From Stromatinia cepivora (lineage: Eukaryota > Ascomycota > Leotiomycetes > Helotiales > Sclerotiniaceae): a DNA stretch of 64,000 bases. The position numbers were made by a program, and so were the translations under genes. The stretch's first letter is position 1. Each line of letters starts with the position of its first letter. Below the pieces are notes generated by a model. That model worked only from the letters and a program-made list of their open reading frames with translations, had not been told where the DNA came from and ran no database searches. Below are positions 11,546 through 21,190 of this stretch, piece after piece. The DNA is taken from contig RCTD01000008.1 in assembly GCA_014898415.1 (NCBI GenBank), positions 124,001 through 188,000 of the forward strand. The letters run 5' to 3'.

Positions 11546-12019
11546 TTTATCAACAAATTCATCAAAAAGACTTTAATATTTTCAAATATTATTATATATA
11601 TCAATTCAGAAATACTTTGTATATAAACAATTAGAATACTGATCGACAAATTATACAAAAAAAGAATGAAAGATGAAATTCAATTAATATATAATAAAAT
11701 AAAAAATAGATGAAGAAATATTCGAATAATATTTTTTGAAATATAAAAATACATTTGAATTGTAATACAAAAAAAACGAAATATCAAAAGAAGATAATAC
11801 TTTTGAATATTCTCAAATTGAATCTTTAAACAATTAAATGATTCAATTCGAAATATATTTCATTGAAATAAATTCTATTAATGGAGTATATATTGCAAAA
11901 TTATTAGGGAGATAATTATTGATATATATATATCTATAAAATAATTAATTTAATTAATTATACGAAAAGTACGAAAAAAGTGATAACCTAAATGAAGTTT
12001 TCCAATTTCAAGATCAATA

Positions 12020-12265
12020 TTCAGTAAATGTATTTCAAGGTATCATTTTAGATATAGATATATCAGGAGTATCAACAATAGGAGAATTTCAGGTGTAGAT
12101 ATTAGAAAAAGAGAAAGGTATTTTATATATGAAAGGTGCTGAGTATAATATCAAATTCGGAAAAGGAATTGTACAATTATAAGAAAATATTATTATTCAA
12201 ATATCAATTGAAATTATCATGTTTTTCATTATATCAATAAATATTCTATTTCTTATATATATATA
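12020..12265 (+). pseudogene. Copia aspartic protease remnant
   Basis: The frame FQGIILDIDISGVSTIGEFQ, then IKFGKGIVQL and FFIISINILFL, matches the copia protease pattern (normally LDTGA...GVSTAGE...IRFG). The DTG active site reads Asp-Ile-Asp-Ile-Ser-Gly, consistent with G-to-A/C-to-T damage. Several in-frame stops are present. Confidence 0.6.
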
Positions 12266-12414
12266 GAATATAAATCGCTTATATATTATACTCGATAATA
12301 TATCAAATATATTAAAATAAGGTAATAAAACTATTTTTATTATATAAAAATGAGAATACCTTTTTATATTTCTTAATCAAATAAAAGAGATAATGATATA
12401 TTATCATTTAATAG

Positions 12415-13560
12415 AAATTAAACTTCGATAAATATATCAAAGATTCGGATATCCCTTTATACAAAAACTCATCAATATACTTAATCATATAGGGTATATA
12501 GATATTGATTCTTAGATGATCGAGAAACTCAACAAAGTATACAAATATTGTTAGTTTCATATAAAATCCCCAGAATATTTTAAATTCATAATAAAAGATA
12601 ATATCGAATTCAATTATTCAATCATTCTGGATATATTCTATATTAAAGGAAAACCTGTTCTTTATATTATCGATAAAGTTATTATATATAATATTGTTGT
12701 ATTTGTATAAGATATAAATATAAAGACAATTTGGAATATAATTCGGAAATACTGGATCGATATATACTTTGGTTTATCAGATTATATATTTTATAATATA
12801 GGTACGAATTTTATATCGATCGAATTTCAACAAAAGGCGAAAGCTTTTCAAATCGATATTTGTGAAATCTTTGTAGAAGTTTACAATGCAATTGGTAAAG
12901 TCGAGAGATTTTATATATTTATATAATGATTGTATGAAATATTCAAAGAAGAATTAAAAGACGAGAATCTCGAAAAAGAAATTATTTTATAGATAGCAGT
13001 TAAAGCAATGAATGATATTGCAGGATCAAACGGCTTCGTTCCAATTCTTCTTATATATAGAGTATATCCCCGAATGACCTTGTATAACCCATCTTCCCAA
13101 TCGATTGTAAAACGAGTACAGGTATATCGACAAACAATAAAAGAGATTCGAGAAATTCAAGCAAAGCGTATAATACAAGATTCACTTGATATTAGAAATG
13201 GCCCAGATATGTACGAGACACTAAAACTACCTCTGAATTCATTAGTACGAGTATGGAGAGAAAAGAAGCTATTTTACAGATGGCAGTCAAAGCAGTGAAT
13301 GATACTGCAGGACCAAACGGCCTTGTCCCAACTCTTCTCGTATATAGAGCATATCCCCGAATAACCTTGTATAACCCATCTTCCCAATCGATTGTAAAAT
13401 AAGTACAAATATATCGACAAGTAATGAAAGAGATTCAAAAAATTCAAGCAAAATGTATAATACAAGATTTATTTGATATTAGAAATGGTCCAGATATATA
13501 TAAAATACTAAAACTATTTCTAAATTCATTAATATAAGTATAGAAAGAAAAGAAAAGATA
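12415..13560 (+). pseudogene. Copia integrase remnant, with internal tandem duplication
   Basis: The frame starts with a pre-integrase-like region (QRFGYPFIQKL, near 12435). The catalytic core follows: NYSIILDIFYIKGKPVLYII, with its Asp, at about 12610-12680; WIDIYFGLSDY at about 12755; IGKVERF, with its Glu, at about 12890. After it comes the C-terminal block (AVKAMNDIAG ... RNGPDMYETLKLPLNS). That block occurs twice in tandem (12980-13269 and 13270-13556). Integrase inserts the cDNA of the element; this copy is inactivated by stops. Confidence 0.75.
12980..13556 (+). repeat. Tandem direct duplication (~290 bp x 2) inside the integrase region
   Basis: 12980-13269 and 13270-13556 align over their full length, for example CGAATGACCTTGTATAACCC against CGAATAACCTTGTATAACCC. 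Copy 1 is more damaged in its 5' half; copy 2 is less damaged there and more damaged in its 3' half. Confidence 0.85.
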
Positions 13561-13899
13561 GACAGGACCCTATAGATTGATTACAATTACGAATCAAAAT
13601 TGTATAATCGATCTCCCTTATAATCTTATAGAATTTCGTATAACAATCGTCAAACTATTTTACAAAGATATATACAAAGAATTATTCTCAATGGAAAATT
13701 CATTTTTGGTGATTCTTTCAAATATAGAAAATCTATTATTTTCGGAGAATCCATTACCTCTAATAATCCTTTTTATTCCTTTAGATCAAGATTAAGAGAT
13801 AAACAAATCTGAAAAAAGATATATATGATTTAGTATTAAGAAAGAAAGAATAGTTAATTCTGTGTTTTATATATTAATGCAAATTGAAATCTTTAGAAT

Positions 13900-14998
13900 A
13901 TCATTTTTATAAAAGGTACAAGAAATAAATGATGAATATAATCAATTAATTATTGTAATTCGAGATAATCAAGATTTATCAAAAGCATTTATTATAAAGA
14001 AGGAATAAGAAGTATTGGATCTTATAATTAATTTTTATACAAAAGGGATCATTATAATTGAAGAACAATTATTTGAAATTTTGCAAATATAAAAGATCGA
14101 TAATTTAATTATAAAAGATGTTTTCGAATTCGTTAAATATAATCCTTTTGTATATACCAAAAGATTGTTCAATTCATATCTTATAAATGAAGTCAAAAGA
14201 TATATAATAAATTCCTTATACAAAAAGTTATATCTAATTATTCAAGTATATAATGATTCTAGAAAAGAAACAATATTGATATAAGTATTTATAATCCAAA
14301 GGTCAAGCCAGAGAATCATTATAGTTCTAGCTTTAATATTAAAGTTAATAAATATCAAGCTTATAATACGAGATGTTATATAAATATATATACAATTAAA
14401 AACATTTTTGAATCATATTGTATTAGTAAATTTATTAAAAGAATTTCAAGGTAAATATATAAAGGGTACAATTATAATAGTCAAAAAGCTATTATATAAT
14501 ATTGTAGAAGCAGGAATATATTAGTGGGTAATCTATTGGAAATATTATCAAAAAAGATTGAATATAATTATATCATTATATAATCTTTGTTTGTTAATTT
14601 CGGATTCAAAGAATATATAATTCAGAATTATAGGAATATAAATAAATAATACCTTTATTTTTGTAGATAAATAATTTTTAAAATTAGAAAATAAAGAATT
14701 GATTGATATAAATATCAAAGCCAAATCAGGAAAACATTTTACAAATAATATTCTGTTAATATTCAATGGATATATAATATGATATACAGAAAACGATCTT
14801 ATATTTATACAAAAAGGTCAAGGAAAGAAAATCGGAAAGGTTAATAATTTAGAGCAATATTGAAAACAAAGAATTAAAGAAATATATATTATTACAATTT
14901 GTCAACCAGAAATATTATATGATTTATTAATCGTTATATAATATCAAAATCTATTAGATAAAAATATCAAATTGCTTAATAAAAGATTAGATTGATAA
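13900..14998 (+). pseudogene. Copia reverse transcriptase remnant
   Basis: The frame shows the copia RT order: DVFEFVKYNPFVYTKRLFNS (from about 14117), YNDSRKETILI, QRSSQRIIIVLALIL, VKKLLYNIVEAGIY-WVIYW, then INNTFIFVDK at the position of the YxDD active site (normally TDDTxxL), and ICQPEILYDLL. The catalytic Asp pair is mutated to Asn, as expected from RIP. Stops interrupt the frame. Confidence 0.75.
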
Positions 14999-15580
14999 AT
15001 GAAAAACTTTAATCGAGACCTTCGTTTTATTCCTTTTAAAAAAGATTATATAAAGTTATTCGTTTTTGTTGATGGATCTTTTATCAATAATAAGGATTTG
15101 AATAATCAAATAGGATTCATTATTTTATTTGCAAATGAAAATATATCAGACAAAAATACTTTCGAGATAAAAGGCAATATTATTTATTATAGTAATATAA
15201 AAAGCAAAAGAATTATATATAATATACTAGTATCCGAAATATATAGAATAATAACAGAAATAAATATCGATCTTGTAATACAATCTATCTTACAAATTGT
15301 TACCTTATAATTCGATATCTTTGATATCCTAATTGTTGTATATATTAATTCATATTCGCTATATAAATACTTTGTTAAATTAGGTATAACGAAAGAGAAA
15401 AGATTGATAATCAATATTATAGTATTTCAGTAATTATATGAATGAAGAGAATTAACAGAAGTGAGATGGATTAATGGATTCGATAATATTGTTGATATAA
15501 TGATAAAAACTAATCCTAATAATAGTTTAGAAAAGTTTATTGATATGAATATTTTTGAAGTATATATAAAGGGATAAGTA
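14999..15580 (+). pseudogene. Copia RNase H remnant
   Basis: ATG at 14999 opens the longest surviving frame (103 codons) with KLFVFVDGSFINNKDLNNQI, the N-terminal RNase H strand with its catalytic Asp, then SKRIIYNILVSEIYRI. The domain continues after a stop with INSYSLYKYFVKL, KEKRLIINI and WINGFDNIVDIMIK. This is the typical C-terminal end of copia pol. Confidence 0.75.
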
Positions 15581-15744
15581 AAATGAGAAATTTGTATAAA
15601 AATCGATTAGATCTTTATATGAATCAAAATTGATATAAGAATATAATATTAATTATTTTTATATTTCATATTTTATTTTCAAAAATTGTAAAAAGAAAAC
15701 TTTTCATTCTGATTTCATTTTCTAAATCAAAAAATAAAAACATT

Positions 15745-16260
15745 TAAATATTATATAAATCAATCAATAACAAAAGACTTCTCTACAAAACCAAAACCAA
15801 ATAAGAGAGGCTTCTTTATTAAAGAAGGAAGAATAGGATTTCGATCAAAAGAAATGTAAAAAGGAGGAAATGGATTAGATCGGCTAATAAAATCAGCACG
15901 CGGATAATCTAAATATATACAACGAATCCCATAATCGCATTATTTATAATTCCTATAATTATTCTTGAAATGCTTTTCTACATAATAGTATTCAGGGAAA
16001 GGAATTAGTTTTCGATGATAACATTTTTTACAAGATCCTTCAATCAAAATATTCTGATTCTGTATTAAAAGATTATTAATATATAAAGTATATATCGATC
16101 ATATTTGAGTAAATGTAATATGATTTTGTATAAATAGAATAGAATATTCTGGTATAGTTAGAACAGTGAGTTGAAGAGTATTGTAATAATAGGGAGCAAG
16201 TTTCTTGCTATTGATTAAAAGAATAGGATTTTGATTTGGTTGGGCTAAAGTATTTGCAGT
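15745..16260 (-). pseudogene. Antisense cysteine-motif ORF remnant within the copia element
   Basis: Between RNase H and the right LTR, the minus strand reads open for about 170 codons with only two stops (TGA, TAA). The frame includes SCKKCYHRKLIPFPEYYYVE, HFKNNYRNYK, CDYGIRCIYLDYPRADF and NPFPPFYISFDRNPILPS. The Cys spacing (CxxC ... RC) and the Tyr residues where Cys could be expected after TGC-to-TAC change suggest a RIP-damaged zinc-binding protein, perhaps of the DUF3716 type. The plus strand here has far more stops. It may be an accessory gene carried by the retroelement; the family match is my inference. Confidence 0.4.
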
Positions 16261-16686
16261 ATTATATAATTGAAGAGCCCTATTATACGAAGAATTAGTA
16301 TATTACAAATAATATAAATTTTACAATAAATATAGGATAAGATTTTAATATAATTAATTACTTTATAACTAATATGAAATATATATTTTCGGAAATTCAA
16401 CAAATATAATCTTTAATAACTTTATAACTATTAATATAATCCCGAAATCAGAAATATCGGTCAAATCGATCGAGAAATATATATAGAATGAAAAACTTCT
16501 GTTTCGATGAAATTGAAGGATATAAATATTGGATGTTTGATTGATTTGGAGAGAGAATTCATTATATTTGTTTGAATAGAAAATAAGTACAAAGATTGAA
16601 TTAAGCGATTAAATAGTTATTTATATTCCAATAATCAATCTGATTCGTATATATAGTATTTTGTACAAAAAAGAAAGTTAAATCTA

Positions 16687-16872
16687 TATTGGAATATATA
16701 ATTGACGAAATATATAATATTATTATATATTTCCTTTATATCGTAAATAGGATAACAGTATCTATATAAATTAATAGAATTCTATTATACAAAAAGGTTA
16801 AACAGAATAATAGAACTATCTTTACCCCATACACATTTTGTGTATACACCCCCTTACGAAGTCTGTCCAACA
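16687..16872 (+). repeat. Right LTR of copia element (186 bp)
   Basis: Starts TATTGGAATATATAATTGAC and ends TCCAACA. It is the partner of 9758-9945. The two copies are damaged at different positions, so RIP acted after insertion. Confidence 0.9.
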
Positions 16873-17172
16873 ATAATCTCTTCCATAAGGTTTTTGATTA
16901 TATAGTTTGTAGGGGATATAGATCTTTATATTAATTTGTTAATTTGATTAATTAAAGCTTTTTCTTGCTTTTTTGAAAAAGATTGGTGAGTTTCAGTATA
17001 TACAATACTACAGAAGGTGGTTTTGCCTTTATAGTGTCGAGAAAAATGTTGAACAATTGATTTTGAAGAAATTTGTTATTTGAATATATTTAGAATGCTC
17101 TTCCCCTTTAATTTGAGTTAATACAAGCTTTATACAGATCTCTAAAGGCATATCGTCGCTATATCCATCCAT
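16873..17172 (-). pseudogene. Pogo-type transposase, N-terminal fragment
   Basis: Start ATG at 17172, reading MDGYSDDMPLEICIKLVLTQ then KGEEHSKY and FKINCST. After a 1-bp frameshift near 17060 the frame continues as RHYKGKTT, TETHQSFSKKQEKALINQI and NKLIYKDLYPLQT. This is the HTH and CENP-B-type DNA-binding end of the transposase, which binds the inverted repeats. It stops at the copia insertion and resumes in frame order at 9757. The ATAAT at 16873-16877 is the right target-site copy. Confidence 0.85.
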
Positions 17173-17201
17173 AGTGGTTGATATTTTATAAAATTAAAAG
17201 T

Positions 17202-17243
17202 GCGTGCAAGATGTGGGGTCGTACATGATGTAGGGAAATCGGT
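17202..17243 (-). repeat. Right terminal inverted repeat of pogo-type element
   Basis: Reverse complement begins ACCGATTTCCCTACATCATG and pairs with 7938-7979. It is followed by the TA duplication at 17244-17245. Only ~29 bp separate it from the transposase start codon. Confidence 0.9.
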
Positions 17244-17716
17244 TACCTTTAAGGCACGTTATTGTTTTGTACTCGAGTACATGCCGAAGCTCCGTTCATG
17301 ATGTTACTTCATATCAGGGATTACTACCACAGGATTGATCTTGACTTGACCCGTTCTGCGAGAATAAATTATGACTATACAAGAGGAGTTTATTGTAGCG
17401 CTCGCAACGACAGTCTCATAACGACGGCGTATGGTGTGGCACACCAGAAAGACGCACTTACCGGTCTTATAAATCTGGTCCAATCATTACAAATTAAGGC
17501 CTGGGTATAATCCAGGTTTCGACGGGTCTCTGCCAGTGGCTACAAGGAGGGCCTGCCTTGTATGTGTGATAATTGGATTGCGGTGAAGTTGCATCTGCGG
17601 TGTTGTAGCTGAGCGCGCCTGTTGTGCAAATTCCATCACTTATATATAATCACATTTATTTCTTAGTGATCAAACGAGCGTCGGTGATTAACGAAGCCAG
17701 CCTTATTGTAGCAAGT

Positions 17717-18212
17717 ATGCTTTTCAATATGCGTCCTGCGAAATTCAAGTATTCTTCCATTGAAGATGACAATTTATCCTTCATGCAGCGATTTCTTCAT
17801 TCTTTAATTCATGCTTTCCAATTTTGGAGAGAAGTAATGATCATTTGCCTTGTTGTCATCTGCACAATACTTACTACTGAACATGTTTCTACACGTTTAC
17901 ACATACCGAACCAACTCAACCATGTCAAAAGCTATCGTAAGTGATTGGACCCGAGCTTACAAACGAGACACTCATACCTATGTACGTAGACCTTACGTCG
18001 GGGGAAACTCGTTGGAGGCAATTTCAATGGAACACGAATCTATACAGTTCAGCCGATCCTGAGGATGAGGATGATATCAATGCCGCTTGGGATCAGATCG
18101 TTCCTGCTTTTGGCATTGTTGCCGTTGACCACACATGGGCTGCGGAGCACAATCTTCCCGCAGGCATGGGCCTTCCTTCGAACGCTTCCAAAGGTGTCTA
18201 CATTATCGATGC
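17717..18212 (+). pseudogene. UstYa-family (DUF3328) gene, 3' part missing
   Basis: ATG at 17717 (or 17729). Exon 1 (to 17936) encodes a cytosolic tail and one membrane helix (EVMIICLVVICTILTT). A 53-bp GTAAGT...GTAG intron at 17937-17989 joins in phase to exon 2 (SYHLTSGETRWRQFQWN ... AAWDQIVPAFGIVAVDHTWA ... SKGVYIIDA), ending at a GTGAGT donor at 18213. The next exon of this family should supply the HQLHC and HHCxDxLRQ copper-ligand motifs; I cannot find them in the next kilobase. UstYa proteins are oxidases that cyclise or oxidise peptide and other secondary metabolites. A weak candidate for a decayed 3' part lies at 18740-18940. The gene is probably truncated. Confidence 0.6.
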
Positions 18213-19487
18213 GTGAGTGCTTCTAAACGTGCGTGGTGTCCCTGCTATTTTTCCGACCAGGCAGAGCCCGACAAATGATGCTAAAGCTAGCTGCATGACG
18301 TAATATAGATGTTCTAATGGCGAAAGTGGTTTTGTAAGATGAGTATTCCTACGAAAATGGGAAGCCACAATGGTATTTTATAGCTTTTGGCAGTGAGGAA
18401 TGTACTTCTATACAAAAAAATGACTGGCGGCGTACATCCAATGCTGTGACTTAGATTCCGGTCGCGGCCCGGAAGATTGGAGCGTAAGATTGAGAAAACC
18501 AACACTTCCTTGGCGTCAGCTATTGGTCTACGACAGTAAAATTAGTGCCGCCGCATTTGTGTCAAGAGGAGGCTTGCTAACTGTTGACTGTGCCCTAAAC
18601 AATAAACAAGAATACGACACCTAGTTCCGAGTAGGCAGTTCTGGGCAGTCGAGCTGTTCAAAAGAGGTAAGGCTAACCGCCATCAGAGAACTTCAATTTA
18701 ATCTTCTACACCACACGGAACGTAACGTAACTTCATTGACAGGCCAGTTGAACCATATCCGGTACACACTCCGTGTTCGATTCCTAGCTTTCATGCTGAA
18801 AGAAGGCGAGCAGCTCAAAATGTGCCAGCTACGTCGTGATGAATGCAGGATTATCGATTGTATGCAGAGATTATATCCAACTTACCATAATGGTTGGTCG
18901 TTGAAAGTGAAGCACATGATAGGCACAGACATCCGTTGAGTGATCATCTCAAACTTTTTGCAATATATTTTGCGGCGCGGTCCGTATTATCCCTAGCATT
19001 CTATGCACTATTCCGTGCATCATTAGTTCTTCAGTTCTAACGTGCATGAAAGTTGCTAAAAAGAATCCGCCGGAGCTTGAAAGAAATTATTGTCATGTGA
19101 AACAGCGAGTGTTGTTGATTCGCCGATTGGGGGAGGAGTATACGACATCGTTTGAATGATGTCCGAGTTCTTGTCGAAAGTGTGCGGATCCTCATTTAAA
19201 ATTGGTTGCATTGCATTTAGAATTCTCGTTTTTTTTTCTGCGACAGGGGCTCAAAGCTATCCCCTTGGGATGCGTCTGGATTTGCTATTGGAATAAATGA
19301 GCATAGAATATGCCTTCTGATCCTGCGAGTCGCCAACTGCGAATCAGGTTTCCAATATGGTGAGATTTTAGGATTCAATGATATCCACCGCTCCTTATAC
19401 TTGATCGATAAAGCAAACAATTGCAAGCTCTACTCACGCCAGACCCTTTACTCCGCATCATAGCTCCATCGAGATACCTATTAAAAG
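18213..19487. other. Region between two UstYa-family genes
   Basis: Mostly non-coding. A 67-codon frame at 18736-18939 (LRVRFLAFMLKEGEQ ... DECRIIDCMQRL) loosely recalls the C-terminal half of DUF3328 proteins and may be the displaced end of the upstream gene. The second gene starts at 19488. Confidence 0.35.
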
Positions 19488-20294
19488 ATGTCATTAAAGG
19501 ATCAAACAGGTGTAAGTAGGGCTTTGAACCCATACTGTGACGATGCATTTGATAGCACCGATCCACCTTCCGAGAATGATAACACATGCTCAGTCACGAC
19601 CTCACCCCCAATGTTTTTGCGTCCCACAGTATTGATTCTTCTTTTGCTTACCTTGCTCGCTTGCAATATCTTTCTCTACATACAGAATGGACGGCTTATA
19701 CTAGCTGCTAATGACGATGGATTTAGTTAGTTCTTGCTCTTGCTCTTGCTTTTTAAAACCCTTGTCCACAATGTAGTTCTGGAAACTGACATGCTAATAT
19801 CTGGAATATATGCAAGAGGCAAGAGCTGGAAGCAATTTCGAACCTACACAGATTACAGCAACATAAATAAATCGATATCTGATAAAGCATGGGAGGAATT
19901 CACGACAAATGGGTTTGTTGCAATATCACATAACGAGGCCGAGGAATTTGGTTTGCCATCAGCGCAAAACTTCCCCGACAATCCCAGCAAAGGCATATAC
20001 GTACTCAGTGGATTTCATGAGTTACATTGTGTGGTGAGTAAAAATCTACGTAGTTTGAATCTCCGATGAAATCTTGCCGGGGCTGACTAGAAACAGGTAT
20101 ATCTTCGAGATACGATAAAGTCCCTGCAGGCTGGAGGATCGGTAGACGAAAATATGATCCACATCAATCACTGCTATGATACTTTGCGTCAGACAATCCA
20201 GTGTCGGGCAGACGATACCCCGCTTTATACCCCATATAGATCGAGGCTGACCGGAGATGGACAGTTTAGGCTGTGTCGGGACTGGACTGCGTGA
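19488..20294 (+). CDS. UstYa-family (DUF3328) oxidase-like membrane protein
   Basis: Three exons, 19488-19725, 19777-20033 and 20097-20294, have GTTAGT and GTGAGT donors and phases that add up to a 230-aa protein. Residues ~1-40 are a cytosolic tail; a membrane helix follows (PTVLILLLLTLLACNIFLYI). The luminal domain has ISDKAWEEF, GFVAISHNEAEEFGLP, NPSKGIYVLSGFHELHC and HINHCYDTLRQTIQC. The two His-rich motifs (HELHC and HINHCYDTLRQ, the latter matching HHCxDxLRQ) are the family's defining metal ligands. It ends CRDWTA, slightly shorter than usual. UstYa-type proteins act in ustiloxin/cyclochlorotine-type peptide cyclisation and related pathways. It sits among a P450 and another UstYa-type gene, suggesting a secondary-metabolite locus, but no core synthase or precursor is visible. 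Confidence 0.8.
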
Positions 20295-21190
20295 ACCGCC
20301 TTGGGTACAAGACCACTCGGCTTGCTGGCCTACTGGCCGTTGCGCCAATCCTCTATAGCTTCTATAACAGGCAGGCCATATTTTATTGGTTCTGTGGTGC
20401 AAACAATTTGGAATTCAAGACCAGGCTTTCGCCCCATGTATGATACACCAATTTACTTAGCAACAAATTCCTGTGATGCAACCCCATCGTTGAATTTTCC
20501 GATGGGTGGTCAGAGAGACCCACAGGGGTACCATGCTGAAATGGGGTGTTGCAGACCTTACGGTGAAGTAATCTCGTTTGATGATTAGTCGAAATTTTTG
20601 ATGAAAAATGTCGTCATGCGGCACATGAAGGAGACTAGAGAATATCGTGCAGCGGCTTCTAGAAGTTCAAGTCAAAGCCCGAGGATATTAAAACTGGGCA
20701 CCCGAGTAGCTTACATACTCTTCCTTGGGTGGCATTCGGTAGTTTCTACAGGTATTACAAAGAGCTCGCCTATGAGCGGGTAACGAATGCGAGTTCACGT
20801 TTTTCTTGCGGCTGGCTTATCTTTGCGGTGCCATGAGGAGATCTGGTGGCAAGGGGTACGCTCCTTTTGATTGGCGTGTTTACATATCGTTAGTGCTGAC
20901 GGTAGGGCTGCAACCGGTTTTGTCCCTGATAGTACTAAAACCTCGGCATTTAACCACATCATCAATTTTTGTTCTGGTTCTCACGTGGCAATTTGCTAAG
21001 TTATTTGCGGCTGCGCCTCAACGTTGCATCTATTTGCTATTATGTTGAGAGCCCAAGGATAGAACTTGTTTTGATGAATCGGATTTTAGTGGTAGCATCC
21101 ATCCCTTACCATTTGAGGCGGGTGCTAACTTTAGCCGTCCTTGGCGTTGGAAGTTTGACCAGTGCTTAGTATGCCACCATCAGAATTCGT
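20295..21190. other. Region without recognisable gene
   Basis: Several short open frames (for example 20449-20588, 20598-20783) show no domain I recognise. They could be remains of a decayed gene. Confidence 0.35.

Larger units (their letters stand above)
9758..16872 (+). mobile_element. Full-length Ty1/copia LTR retrotransposon, heavily RIP-mutated
   Basis: The element is 7,115 bp, with LTRs at 9758-9945 and 16687-16872 that start TGTTGG (TATTGG in the right copy) and end TCCAATA/TCCAACA. It is flanked by perfect ATAAT duplications. Internal order is gag, protease, integrase, reverse transcriptase, RNase H, the copia order. No open frame longer than about 100 codons survives. It inserted into the transposase of the surrounding pogo-type element, so the pogo element is older. 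Confidence 0.92.
7938..17243 (-). mobile_element. RIP-mutated pogo-family DNA transposon (interrupted by a copia element)
   Basis: Terminal inverted repeats of 42 bp (7938-7979 and 17202-17243) begin ACCGATTTCCCTA and differ only at five transition positions. They are flanked by TA duplications. Without the nested copia insertion (9758-16872 plus one duplicated pentamer) the element is 2,186 bp, a normal size for pogo/Fot1-type elements. It encodes one transposase on the minus strand, listed in two fragments. The base composition is far more AT-rich than its flanks and many codons are C-to-T or G-to-A changed, so it is inactive. Confidence 0.9.

Noticed and set aside
18745..18800. GTTCGATTCC, a B-box-like sequence
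   Set aside because: No matching A-box or acceptor stem upstream.
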